NCBI GenBank assembly: GCA_003284275.1
Contig: QBVU01000006.1
Location: forward strand, 1 to 59,200
DNA length: 59,200 bases
Reading direction: 5' to 3'
From: Pelagibacteraceae bacterium AG-313-A04
Lineage (GTDB): Bacteria; Pseudomonadota; Alphaproteobacteria; Pelagibacterales; Pelagibacteraceae
Below, in pieces: positions 24,559-33,253 of the stretch (the stretch's first letter is position 1; the number at the start of each line of letters is the position of its first letter). Under the pieces are notes generated by a model that saw only the letters and a program-made list of their open reading frames with translations, was not told the origin of the DNA and ran no database searches. The translations under genes and the position numbers were made by a program.

Positions 24559-24957
24559 TTATTCTCTTTTGTACTTTTGTTTTTCAGGTATTACACCTCT
24601 TACGCCACCTCTAGGATCTTCTACATCTCCTTTTCTTCTTGGAATTAAATGAATATGACAGTGCATCACTGATTGACCAGCATCTTTTCCAATATTAATT
24701 CCCACATTGAAAGCACTTATTTCTTTATCTAATTTTTTTAATTCTTTTTTTTGTTTTTTTAAAATTTGATCTAATTCAATCATTTCATTTTTTGTAAGAT
24801 TAAAAAAATCATCTTCATGTCTGTTTGTGATTATTAAAGTATGATGTTTAGTAACAGGATAAGCTGTGTCTCTTATAATAAAAAAATATTTTGTTGTTGA
24901 GATAACTTTACAATTTATTTTATTACAAAATATGCAATCTTCTTTGAGAGAAGACAT
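24559..24957 (-). CDS. HIT-family hydrolase
   Basis: 132 residues. The histidine triad is HCHIHLIPRR (about residues 98-107), with His-x-His-x-His spacing as HxHxx after SVM. CIFCNKIN near the start is the usual zinc-binding CxxC of the HIT group. These enzymes hydrolyse nucleotide phosphoramidates or dinucleoside polyphosphates. Its ATG overlaps the suyB stop (TAATG), so it is cotranscribed with suyAB. Adenylyl compounds are also made by the apr module, so a link is possible but unproven. Confidence 0.9.
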   Translation of the reverse strand: MSSLKEDCIFCNKINCKVISTTKYFFIIRDTAYPVTKHHTLIITNRHEDDFFNLTKNEMIELDQILKKQKKELKKLDKEISAFNVGINIGKDAGQSVMHCHIHLIPRRKGDVEDPRGGVRGVIPEKQKYKRE

Positions 24958-26123
24958 TAAGCACTTCGATAAAGTTTAGTCATAACAAACTCTCTATGAC
25001 CTAATGCCTCAGCGCACGTTAATCTCCCGTTAGCTACTTTAAGTGTCGTTTCAATTAGTTTGTTACCTGCTTGATCTAAATTCATTTCTCTTGATAAAAT
25101 TTTTGAAACATCACAATCAACATGCTCACTCATCAATTTTGCGGTCAATGGATTTGCTGTAAGTTTGACGACTGGTTCAATTGGATTACCAATTATATTT
25201 CCTTGACCTGTAGGAAAAAGGTGAATGTTGAATCCGCCTGCTGCTTGAAGAGTTACACATTCAGCTGCTGCAGAAGAAGTATCCATAAAATATAAGCCTT
25301 TTCCTTTTTTTGGTTCCTCAGCTGGTTCTAAAACATCTATAAATTTTCTTGATCCTATTTTTTGAAAATTTCCAAAAGCTTTTTCCTCAATTGTGGTTAA
25401 ACCACCGGCGATATTTCCTGCTGTAGGCTGACTTTCTGACAGGTCATCAGTTGCTTCCTTTAAAATAAAATCGTTATAATCACTCCAAGTCTTCATGAAT
25501 TTTTTTTGAGCTTCTGGAGTCGCACCTCTTTTGGCACACACTTGTTCTGCACCAGTTAATTCAGAAGTTTCTCCAAAACATAAGTGAACACCTAGTGGTT
25601 CTAGTTTATCCATTAAATTTCCAACTGTAGGATTAGATGCGAGACCTGAAGTTGTATCTGACTCACCACACTTAACTGATATCCATAAATCGCTCATTGG
25701 ACATTCTTCTCTTTGCTTTTCGGAGGCCCACATAGAAAATTCTTGAGCTTTCTTGGATGCTTTCATTATTGTTTGAATATCTCCACTTCTTTCTATGTGA
25801 AAACCTTCAACAGGTTTTCCAGTCTCTGCAATTCCATCGACAATTTTTTTGGTCCACTTTGGTTCAATTCCAATAACAATAACAGCGGCAACATTTGGAT
25901 TTCTGCCTGTACCAATCATCGTTCTAAAATGTAATTCTAAATCAGCGCCAAATTGTAATCTCCCGTAAGAATGAGGTAACGCTATTGTTCCTTTGATGTT
26001 ATTAGCCACAGCTTCAGCACAAGCATTCGAAATATCATCAACTGGAAGAATAATTACATGATTTCTTGTTCCAGCTCTTCCATTCTCTCTTTTAAAACCT
26101 AAAAAACTTTTTGGAATATCCAT
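24957..26123 (-). CDS. suyB: (R)-sulfolactate sulfo-lyase, large subunit (UxaA family)
   Basis: 388 residues. [17 protein letters not shown] near the start, [34 protein letters not shown] and [13 protein letters not shown] are signatures of the UxaA/altronate dehydratase large domain. In carbohydrate enzymes this domain is fused to the SAF domain; here the two are separate genes, as in SuyAB, which splits sulfolactate into pyruvate and sulfite. The xsc gene is the divergent neighbour and hpsN lies in the same window, both supporting SuyB. Altronate or galactarate dehydratase is the alternative. Confidence 0.82.
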   Translation of the reverse strand: MDIPKSFLGFKRENGRAGTRNHVIILPVDDISNACAEAVANNIKGTIALPHSYGRLQFGADLELHFRTMIGTGRNPNVAAVIVIGIEPKWTKKIVDGIAETGKPVEGFHIERSGDIQTIMKASKKAQEFSMWASEKQREECPMSDLWISVKCGESDTTSGLASNPTVGNLMDKLEPLGVHLCFGETSELTGAEQVCAKRGATPEAQKKFMKTWSDYNDFILKEATDDLSESQPTAGNIAGGLTTIEEKAFGNFQKIGSRKFIDVLEPAEEPKKGKGLYFMDTSSAAAECVTLQAAGGFNIHLFPTGQGNIIGNPIEPVVKLTANPLTAKLMSEHVDCDVSKILSREMNLDQAGNKLIETTLKVANGRLTCAEALGHREFVMTKLYRSA

Positions 26124-26130
26124 ATTAATT

Positions 26131-26418
26131 TTACCACTTTTTTGTTTTTACATTGTGAACATGTACGTGTTCACCTTTTTTGATTTCTTTGACTACTTTT
26201 CCAATATCATGCCCATATTTAAAAATTGTATCTCCAACCTTAAGGTCTTTCAGTGCAATTTTGTGCCCTAAAGGCACTTCGTTTGTTGATGGAACTTTAA
26301 CAGTTTTGTCGTTTTCCATTATCCAGGCGCTACAATCTTGGCCTTTTTTAGTGGTTTCTATTACAACAACTCCTACGTTATCTTTTTCGTCGTGTATGAT
26401 TAGATCGGGCTGTGACAT
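26131..26418 (-). CDS. suyA: (R)-sulfolactate sulfo-lyase, small subunit (SAF domain)
   Basis: 95 residues from the ATG at 26418 ([19 protein letters not shown]). An upstream in-frame ATG at 26475 would add a hydrophobic stretch that is not typical of the family. The SAF fold is indicated by [22 protein letters not shown] and [14 protein letters not shown], which carries conserved His residues. It is a separate partner of suyB, 7 bases upstream of it. It shares a 75-base divergent promoter region with xsc. Confidence 0.82.
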   Translation of the reverse strand: MSQPDLIIHDEKDNVGVVVIETTKKGQDCSAWIMENDKTVKVPSTNEVPLGHKIALKDLKVGDTIFKYGHDIGKVVKEIKKGEHVHVHNVKTKKW

Positions 26419-26451
26419 AAAAATATCTAATGGATATAGACTAAAATTTAG

Positions 26452-26493
26452 TATAATGAAAGCTAGATTTTTCAAAATACTTTTAGGAGATTT
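26452..26493 (+). promoter_or_regulatory. Probable -10 box and ribosome site of xsc
   Basis: A perfect tataat at 26452-26457 and an aggag ribosome site at 26485-26489 precede the xsc ATG at 26494. The -35 region is weak, which fits an activated promoter. The same 75-base gap must also hold the suyA promoter on the minus strand. Confidence 0.45.
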
Positions 26494-28275
26494 ATGGCTA
26501 AAATGACTACAGAAGAAGCTTTTGTAAAAGTTTTACAAATGCATGGAATTGAACATGCCTTCGGTATTATTGGTTCTGCATTTATGCCTATCTCAGATAT
26601 TTTTCCTGATGCAGGCATTACTTTTTGGGACGTGGCCCATGAGACCAACGGTGGTTTAATAGCTGATGGCTACACACGAGCAACCGGAAAAATGTCAATG
26701 GTTGTAGCACAAAACGGACCAGGTATAACTGGTTTAGTAACACCAATAAAAACAGCTTACTGGAATCACACTCCACTTCTTTTAGTAACACCTCAAGCAG
26801 CAAACAAAACAATGGGTCAAGGCGGTTTCCAAGAAGTTGAACAAATGAATTTATTTAAAGATATGGTTTGTTACCAAGAAGAAGTTAGAGATCCATCTAG
26901 AATTGCGGAAGTTTTAAATAGAGTTATAGAAAAAGCCATTAGGGGTTCAGCTCCAGCACAAATTAATGTACCAAGAGATTATTGGACACAAGTAATAGAT
27001 ATTGAGTTACCTCCAATCGTAAGATTAGAAAGACAAGCTGGCGGTGCAGCAGCGATAGAGGAAGCTGCAAAATTACTTTCTAACGCAAAATTTCCTGTAA
27101 TTTTATCAGGCGCAGGTGTAGTTATTGGTGGAGCAATTAAAGACTGTGTGAAGCTTGCTGAAAAATTAGACTCACCTGTATGTTCTGGTTATCAACATAA
27201 TGATAGTTTTCCAGGAAGCCATCCATTAGCAGTAGGCCCATTAGGTTATAATGGATCTAAGGCAGCAATGGAACTAATAGCTAAAGCGGATGTAGTTTTA
27301 GCTTTAGGTACAAGACTAAATCCTTTTTCAACTTTACCAGGCTATGGAATAGATTATTGGCCGAAGAATGCAAAAATTATTCAAGTTGATATGAACTCAG
27401 ATCGAATTGGCTTAACTAAAAAAGTAACCGTCGGAATTTGTGGAGACGCTAAATTAGTTACTCAACAATTGTTAAGTAAATTATCTCCAAAAGCAGGTGA
27501 CACGGATAGACAAAAGAGAAAAGATTTAATTCATCAAACAAAATCAGCTTGGTTACAAAAACTTTCCAGTTTAGATCATGAAGACGACGATCCAGGAACT
27601 GTTTGGAATAAAGAGGCAAGAGATAGAGATAAAGATCGAATGTCCCCAAGACAAGCTTGGAGAGCGATTCAAGCTGGGATGCCAGAAGATGTAATCATTT
27701 CTAGTGACATCGGAAATAACTGTGCAATAGGAAACGCCTACCCAACTTTTGAAAAAGGAAGAAAATATTTAGCTCCAGGTTTGTTCGGTCCTTGCGGCTA
27801 TGGTTTTCCATCTATCTTAGGAGCAAAAATTGGTTGCCCAGAAACTCCAGTGATTGGATTTGCAGGTGATGGAGCATTTGGAATAAGTATGAACGAAATG
27901 AGTTCATGTGCACGTGAAGAATGGCCAGCTATTTCTATGGTTATATTTAGAAATTATCAATGGGGTGCAGAAAAAAGAAACACTACATTATGGTTTGATA
28001 ATAATTTTATAGGAACAGAATTAGATCCAGAATTAAGTTACGCAAAAGTTGCTAATGCATGTGGTTTAAAAGGGGTTACAGTTAAAACTATGGAAGAAAC
28101 CACAAAAGCTATTAAACAGTCATGTGAAGATCAAAAAAAAGGTATCACAACATTTATTGAAGTGATACTTAACCAAGAATTAGGTGAGCCGTTCAGAAGA
28201 GATGCCATGAAAAAACCAGTAAGAGTAGCTGGAATTAAAAAAGAAGACATGAAGCCTCAAAAAGGTCTAAACTAA
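26494..28275 (+). CDS. xsc: Sulfoacetaldehyde acetyltransferase
   Basis: A 593-residue thiamine-diphosphate enzyme that turns sulfoacetaldehyde plus phosphate into acetyl phosphate and sulfite. The Xsc-specific N-terminus GIIGSAFMPISDIFPD, the catalytic-side HETNGGLIADGYTRATGK, MGQGGFQEVEQMN, and the ThDP motif GFAGDGAFGISMNE followed by the YQWG stretch are all present. It is the hub for taurine and isethionate breakdown. Pta at 45438 would take the acetyl phosphate. It is read divergently from suyA. Confidence 0.97.
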   Translation: MAKMTTEEAFVKVLQMHGIEHAFGIIGSAFMPISDIFPDAGITFWDVAHETNGGLIADGYTRATGKMSMVVAQNGPGITGLVTPIKTAYWNHTPLLLVTPQAANKTMGQGGFQEVEQMNLFKDMVCYQEEVRDPSRIAEVLNRVIEKAIRGSAPAQINVPRDYWTQVIDIELPPIVRLERQAGGAAAIEEAAKLLSNAKFPVILSGAGVVIGGAIKDCVKLAEKLDSPVCSGYQHNDSFPGSHPLAVGPLGYNGSKAAMELIAKADVVLALGTRLNPFSTLPGYGIDYWPKNAKIIQVDMNSDRIGLTKKVTVGICGDAKLVTQQLLSKLSPKAGDTDRQKRKDLIHQTKSAWLQKLSSLDHEDDDPGTVWNKEARDRDKDRMSPRQAWRAIQAGMPEDVIISSDIGNNCAIGNAYPTFEKGRKYLAPGLFGPCGYGFPSILGAKIGCPETPVIGFAGDGAFGISMNEMSSCAREEWPAISMVIFRNYQWGAEKRNTTLWFDNNFIGTELDPELSYAKVANACGLKGVTVKTMEETTKAIKQSCEDQKKGITTFIEVILNQELGEPFRRDAMKKPVRVAGIKKEDMKPQKGLN

Positions 28276-28284
28276 ACCCAGAAA

Positions 28285-28665
28285 ATGAGACAAAATAATC
28301 AGAACAGAAGCTTTGGGCTCCTGTTTTTTGTAGTGTTTTTGGTTATAGGTTTATGGCCATTAACAAAATCAGGGGAGATAAATCTTTATTTAATTTCAAT
28401 TGCTGTAATTTTTTTGATTTTAGGCTTATCAAAATCTAAAATATTGTCTCCTCTCAATAAGGCATGGATAAAACTTGGTGAAATATTAGGCAGAATTATT
28501 GCACCTATAGTAATGGCTTTAGTATATTTTTTAATATTAACACCTATTAGTTTACTAGTAAGATTATTAGGCAAAGATTTAATAGGAATGAAGTTTAGCA
28601 ATGATATAAAGAGCTACTGGATTAAAAGGAAAAAGCACCTAGGATCAATGGATAAACAATTTTAA
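28285..28665 (+). CDS. SxtJ-family membrane protein
   Basis: 126 residues with three membrane helices (about 12-28, 33-48 and a long one at about 70-95). The PLNKAWIKLGEILGRIIAPI and KDLIGMKFS features fit the SxtJ family, first named in cyanobacterial saxitoxin clusters but widely distributed. It begins nine bases after xsc and its stop overlaps the next start by one base. It forms a set with DUF5989 and carbamoyltransferase, matching SxtI-SxtJ-SxtK. Confidence 0.8.
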   Translation: MRQNNQNRSFGLLFFVVFLVIGLWPLTKSGEINLYLISIAVIFLILGLSKSKILSPLNKAWIKLGEILGRIIAPIVMALVYFLILTPISLLVRLLGKDLIGMKFSNDIKSYWIKRKKHLGSMDKQF

Positions 28666-28817
28666 TGATTGATTTTTTAAAAGAATTTTGGGAATTCTTA
28701 AATGAAAGAAAAAAATATTGGTTATTGCCTATTATAATTGTTTTGGCATTATTTGGTGTTTTAATTGTTTTGAGCCAGGGGTCAGCAGTAGCTCCATTTA
28801 TTTATACTATTTTTTAA
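28665..28817 (+). CDS. DUF5989 (SxtK-like) single-span protein (50 aa)
   Basis: A 50-residue protein beginning MIDFLKEFWEFLNERKKYWL, with one membrane helix (about residues 20-38) and a short tail. This length and the FxxERKKYWLxP pattern are typical of DUF5989. The ATG overlaps the SxtJ stop (TAATG) and the carbamoyltransferase GTG follows its stop at once, so the three genes are translationally coupled. Confidence 0.85.
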   Translation: MIDFLKEFWEFLNERKKYWLLPIIIVLALFGVLIVLSQGSAVAPFIYTIF

Positions 28818-30653
28818 GTGACATCAATTTTAGGAATATCAGCTTTTTATCATGACAGTGCAGCGTCATTACTCGTAAATGGAGATATAATAGCTGCCGC
28901 ACAAGAGGAGAGATTCTCAAGAAAAAAACATGATCCAACATACCCATTTAATGCAGTCAATTATGTTTTATCAGAGGGCAAATTAAAGCTTAGTGAAGTA
29001 GATCATATAGTTTTTTTTGAAAAACCATTTCTAAAATTTGAAAGATTATTAGAAACTTATATGGCATTTGCGCCAAAAGGCTTCAAATCTTTCAGTCTCT
29101 CAATGCCAATTTGGCTAAGAGAAAAATTGTTTCAAAAAAAATTTTTATTTGAAAAACTGCAACAACATGATGGAGAATTCAAAGATATTAATAAAATTAA
29201 ATTTTCCGAACACCATTATAGTCATGCTGCAAGTGCGTTTTACCCTTCTCCTTTTAAAGAAGCAGTAGTTTTAACACTCGACGGAGTTGGAGAGTGGGCA
29301 ACAACAACTTTAGCTGTAGGTAACGAAAACAAATTAGAAATGAAAAAAGAAATTCATTTTCCACATTCATTAGGATTACTTTATTCTGCGTTTACATACT
29401 ACACAGGATTTAAAGTAAATAGCGGCGAGTATAAGGTAATGGGATTAGCACCCTACGGTAAACCAAAATATAAAGATTTAATAATAAATGAATTAATGGA
29501 TCTTAAAGAAGATGGTTCATTTAAATTAAATATGAAATATTTTAATTACGCAACTGGCTTAACAATGACAAATAAAAGTTTTTCTACTCTTTTTGGTCAT
29601 CCTGTTAGAGACCCTAAAAAAGATTTATTAAACGATTTTCACATGGATATAGCATCATCAGTACAAGCAGTAATAGAGGAAATTGTAATTAGACTTACAA
29701 AAAATATCGCTAGTGAATATAAAATTAAAAACCTATGTTTAGCGGGTGGTGTTGCTTTAAATTGTGTAGCAAACGGAAAAATATTACGAGAAAAGAATTT
29801 TAAAAATATTTGGATACAACCAGCCGCTGGAGACGCAGGAGGATCACTTGGAGCCGCTTTAGCATATTGGCACCACGAATTAAAAAAACCAAGGGAAAAT
29901 TTTAAAGATCAAATGAAAGGAGCGTATTTAGGGCCTAAATTTTCTGAGCATCACATAGAAGATCAACTGAAAAAATTAAAAGCGAAATATACAAAAAAAA
30001 ATGCAAATGAAATATCTTCAATTATTGCAAAAGAGCTTTCTAACAATAAAACAGTGGGGTGGTTTCAAGGAAGAATGGAATTTGGACCAAGAGCTTTAGG
30101 AGGGCGCTCAATTCTTGCTGATCCAAGATCAGAAAAAATGCAAAAAGAATTAAATTTAAAAATTAAATTTAGAGAAAGTTTTAGGCCATTTGCACCCTCG
30201 GTTTTAAGAGAAGAACTAAGTAATTGGTTTGAGCTTAATTGTGATAGTCCATATATGCTTTTAGTATCTGATATAAAAAAAGATAAACAAATAAACATGT
30301 CTGAAGATGACAAAAAATTATTTGGAATTGATAAACTAAATATTAAAAGATCTAGTATTCCTGCCATTACCCATGTCGATTATTCTGCAAGAATACAAAC
30401 AGTTCATAAAGAAACAAATCCAAAATACTATAATTTGCTCAATGAATTTAAAAAGATAACAGGCTGTCCGGTTTTAGTTAACACTTCTTTTAATGTTAGA
30501 GGTGAACCGATTGTATGTTCAATAGAAAATGCATTTAATTGTTTTATGGGAACAAATCTAGATATTCTTGTGATAGAAGATTTTATTTTAATAAAAAATG
30601 ATCAAGATAAATCATTGATTAATGATTATAAAAATAAGTTTGAATTAGATTAA
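28818..30653 (+). CDS. Carbamoyltransferase (NodU/CmcH/SxtI type)
   Basis: 611 residues, GTG start directly after the DUF5989 stop. The N-terminal half is an ASKHA/Kae1-like domain (ILGISAFYHDSAASLLVNG, HHYSHAASAFYPSP, TLDGVGEWAT) that makes carbamoyl-adenylate. The C-terminal domain transfers the carbamoyl group (WFQGRMEFGPRALGGRSIL, FRPFAPSVL, PVLVNTSFNVRGEPIV). Together with SxtJ and DUF5989 this is the SxtIJK arrangement. The acceptor is unknown; surface glycans or small metabolites are options. No saxitoxin genes are present. Confidence 0.9.
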   Translation: MTSILGISAFYHDSAASLLVNGDIIAAAQEERFSRKKHDPTYPFNAVNYVLSEGKLKLSEVDHIVFFEKPFLKFERLLETYMAFAPKGFKSFSLSMPIWLREKLFQKKFLFEKLQQHDGEFKDINKIKFSEHHYSHAASAFYPSPFKEAVVLTLDGVGEWATTTLAVGNENKLEMKKEIHFPHSLGLLYSAFTYYTGFKVNSGEYKVMGLAPYGKPKYKDLIINELMDLKEDGSFKLNMKYFNYATGLTMTNKSFSTLFGHPVRDPKKDLLNDFHMDIASSVQAVIEEIVIRLTKNIASEYKIKNLCLAGGVALNCVANGKILREKNFKNIWIQPAAGDAGGSLGAALAYWHHELKKPRENFKDQMKGAYLGPKFSEHHIEDQLKKLKAKYTKKNANEISSIIAKELSNNKTVGWFQGRMEFGPRALGGRSILADPRSEKMQKELNLKIKFRESFRPFAPSVLREELSNWFELNCDSPYMLLVSDIKKDKQINMSEDDKKLFGIDKLNIKRSSIPAITHVDYSARIQTVHKETNPKYYNLLNEFKKITGCPVLVNTSFNVRGEPIVCSIENAFNCFMGTNLDILVIEDFILIKNDQDKSLINDYKNKFELD

Positions 30654-30657
30654 GTTC

Positions 30658-31701
30658 TTATTTTAAAAATTCCAAGAGTTTAGGAAAAATAATTTTAGCA
30701 ATTTCTTGTGATCCTGTTGGTGTAGTATGTACTCCATCCCACCAATAATCTTTCTTACCTTTCAAAGATCTAGCTAAATCAATACATAAATATTTTTTTT
30801 TCTTGCAATGCTCTATTAGTGAGTAATTAAGTATGAATAAAATTTTATTATGATTACCGTTGTGAGCTAATTGATTAATAAAGATTGGTCTAGCGTTATA
30901 CTTTTTAACATGATTAACTAATCTATCTATATTGTTTAAATAAAAGTTTATTTTATCTCTATTTTCCGCTTTAAGCTTAGATATATTATAAATTTTGATC
31001 GCTTGATCATAAGTTAAAAAATCAAAACCTGCCTGAGTATATTTCTTAATCCCAAAATCAAAATCATAAAAAACAGTTTTCTTTTCGTTTAAGTAATATT
31101 TATGTTTAATTTTTCTTATGTAGTCATACAGTATACTTTTAGACTTAATACTATCTTTTATTAATTCAGAAAAAGATGGATTAGAAACGTGACCAACTAT
31201 TGTTTTTTCATTATCATCATTAGGATCTTTTAAGTGGTCATTCATTCCAACATAAAAAATAAAATAATCTGGATTAAACCCTTTTAACTTCGGAAACCAT
31301 TTCTCAAAATTATATATATGGCCTCTAGTTGACTGGCCTTCAATTCCAGCATTAATTATTTCTTTATTAATTTCTTTTTTTAAATATTTATTTAAAAATC
31401 CAGTAATTGTATATTCATAAGGTTTATATCTTTCATCGGTTGTGCTTCCACCAATCAAAACTATTTTAATATCCTCTAATTTTTTTTCTTCACCTCTAAA
31501 CCCATAATAATTTCTTTTGTAGATAAAGTTATAATTTGTGTCTTTAAATTTTACAGAAATAGAATTTTTTTTCATTCTATGTTCTCGCATGTATGGACCA
31601 AGATTATCTTTATCAAACCAATATCCAAAAAAGATTTCAATTAAAAATAAAGAAAAAATAAAAATAAAAAAATTTATTAAAATTATTTTAAAAATTTTCA
31701 T
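30658..31701 (-). CDS. Membrane-anchored SGNH/GDSL-type hydrolase
   Basis: 347 residues. An N-terminal signal anchor (about residues 5-28) is followed by an SGNH domain: IVLIGGSTTDERYKP (Ser block), GQSTRGHIYN, YFIFYVGMNDHLKDP (Asn block) and WWDGVHTTPTGSQEIA (Asp-His block), so all catalytic blocks are present. It probably acts on a periplasmic ester, such as an acetylated glycan. It is the last gene of a minus-strand operon and overlaps the M23 peptidase gene by four bases. Confidence 0.8.
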   Translation of the reverse strand: MKIFKIILINFFIFIFSLFLIEIFFGYWFDKDNLGPYMREHRMKKNSISVKFKDTNYNFIYKRNYYGFRGEEKKLEDIKIVLIGGSTTDERYKPYEYTITGFLNKYLKKEINKEIINAGIEGQSTRGHIYNFEKWFPKLKGFNPDYFIFYVGMNDHLKDPNDDNEKTIVGHVSNPSFSELIKDSIKSKSILYDYIRKIKHKYYLNEKKTVFYDFDFGIKKYTQAGFDFLTYDQAIKIYNISKLKAENRDKINFYLNNIDRLVNHVKKYNARPIFINQLAHNGNHNKILFILNYSLIEHCKKKKYLCIDLARSLKGKKDYWWDGVHTTPTGSQEIAKIIFPKLLEFLK

Positions 31702-32492
31702 TTATTTAAAATAGTAGCTGGATCTAACTTTACATCAAACCAATTGAGTCTTATATCGAGGTGAGGGCCTGTTGCTCTTCCACTTTGTCCTAAGGTGCCA
31801 ACTACTTGACCCTTTTTAACTTTTTGTCCAACTTTGACATTAATATTTTTCATGTGCATATACAAAGTGCTAATTCCATGACCATGATCGAAAATTATTG
31901 TTCCTCCAGTAAAATACATATCATTCTCTGACAAAGTAACCTCTCCATCCATCATTGCTTTTACCGGCGTACCTTCTGGAGCATGGAAATCTATTCCATA
32001 ATGTGGTCTTCTAGGTTTACCATTTAAAATTCTTTGGCTACCGTAAACGCCTGTAATTATATATTTATCAATTGGATATATAAAATTATCTTTGAAAAAA
32101 TCATAAGCAGTATCAACTGATCTGGCCTTGCCTATTAATATATTGTCTTTTTTTATTCTCTCATAGACCTCAGGTGGTGGAGTGACTTGCTTTGGAGGCA
32201 AACCATCAATTCTTTGAATTTTATATTCTCTTTTCATCACCTTTTTCTCAATTTTTTTTGTTTCCCCGTCTTTTTTTATCGTAATTAAAACATTATTTTT
32301 TCTGTCTCTATCTAAACCAAAAGCAAAATAACCATTTTTAGAAACTCGTATATTTCTATTATCAATTTTTACTTTTGAATTTGGATTAGTTTTTCCTAAA
32401 ATGAAAGCACCTTGCTCAAACTTCCCTAAAAATTCAACAGCACCTATATACTGAAATTTTAATATAAAAAAAAATATTAAGAGGATTCTCAT
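31698..32492 (-). CDS. Periplasmic M23-family (LytM) peptidase
   Basis: 264 residues with a signal peptide (about residues 1-18). A beta domain at about 25-110 precedes the C-terminal LytM domain (about 140-262). The zinc ligands are HYGIDFHA (His and Asp) and the HLDIR motif near the end, with YMHM before it. It would cut peptidoglycan cross-links or act in envelope remodelling. It sits between an SDR gene and the SGNH hydrolase gene with four-base overlaps on both sides (ATGA). Confidence 0.9.
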   Translation of the reverse strand: MRILLIFFFILKFQYIGAVEFLGKFEQGAFILGKTNPNSKVKIDNRNIRVSKNGYFAFGLDRDRKNNVLITIKKDGETKKIEKKVMKREYKIQRIDGLPPKQVTPPPEVYERIKKDNILIGKARSVDTAYDFFKDNFIYPIDKYIITGVYGSQRILNGKPRRPHYGIDFHAPEGTPVKAMMDGEVTLSENDMYFTGGTIIFDHGHGISTLYMHMKNINVKVGQKVKKGQVVGTLGQSGRATGPHLDIRLNWFDVKLDPATILNK

Positions 32493-33253
32493 TTAGCAGT
32501 CCAACCACCATCTATAACTATTGATGAACCAGTAATCATAGAAGCAGCCTCAGAGGCTAGAAATGTTATTGAAGTTGCTACGTCACTTACAGTTACTACC
32601 TTGTTAATTGGAGTATTTTCTTTAACATATTTATTGTATTTTTTGTCTGCAAAATATTTTTTAGTTCGAGGTGTTAAGACTATATTTGGGCAAACGCTGT
32701 TAACTCTAATATTATATTTTGCCAGATCCAAAGCCATTCCTTTTGTCAAACCTTCAACTCCAAACTTCGTCATACTATAAACAGTTCTTTTTTGTCCTGC
32801 TACTAAGCCGAAAATAGATGAAATGTTTATTATTGAACCACTTTTTCTTTTTAATTTGATAATTTGATTGGCACAAAGTTGAGCAACATTAAAAACTGCC
32901 TTCGTATTAACATTTAACAATGTCTCTAATGATGTTTTTTTAACATTTAAAAATGACTCTGGAATATTTGTTCCAGCATTATTAACTAAAATGTCTAACT
33001 TTTTAATTTTTGATATAAAGGATTTAATACGATTGTAATTATTAACATCACAATTAAATGATATATAATTAACTTTAAATTTCTTTATTTCTTTTTTCAA
33101 AGTATTTAGCTCTATTTGATTTCTTCCAATTGCAATAATATTTCCACCAGCTTCTGCTATTGCTATAGCCGCACCTCTACCCAAACCTTTAGTTGCTCCG
33201 GTAATTAAAGCTGTTTTGCCTTTTAAATTTATATCTTTAAGAAACATTCCCAT
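32489..33253 (-). CDS. Short-chain dehydrogenase (copy 2 of tandem pair)
   Basis: 254 residues from the ATG at 33253, which forms a TAATG overlap with the preceding stop; another ATG at 33247 is possible. Classical SDR: TGATKGLGRGAAIAIAEAGG (glycine motif, about 17-36), NNAGTN, catalytic Ser in NISSIF, and YSMTKFGVEGL (Tyr and Lys). The end MITGSSIVIDGGWTAK is typical of NAD-dependent sugar or hydroxy-acid dehydrogenases. It is clearly a paralogue of the next upstream SDR. Confidence 0.9.
   Translation of the reverse strand: MGMFLKDINLKGKTALITGATKGLGRGAAIAIAEAGGNIIAIGRNQIELNTLKKEIKKFKVNYISFNCDVNNYNRIKSFISKIKKLDILVNNAGTNIPESFLNVKKTSLETLLNVNTKAVFNVAQLCANQIIKLKRKSGSIINISSIFGLVAGQKRTVYSMTKFGVEGLTKGMALDLAKYNIRVNSVCPNIVLTPRTKKYFADKKYNKYVKENTPINKVVTVSDVATSITFLASEAASMITGSSIVIDGGWTAK

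Noticed and set aside
26494-28275. Acetolactate synthase or other thiamine enzyme
   Set aside because: The N-terminal GIIGSAFMPISD and MGQGGFQE stretches are Xsc-specific, and suyAB, tau and pta genes are in the window.
28285-30653. Part of a saxitoxin-like toxin cluster
   Set aside because: Only the SxtI/J/K-type genes are present; no SxtA-type or other toxin genes are nearby, and the trio is widespread.
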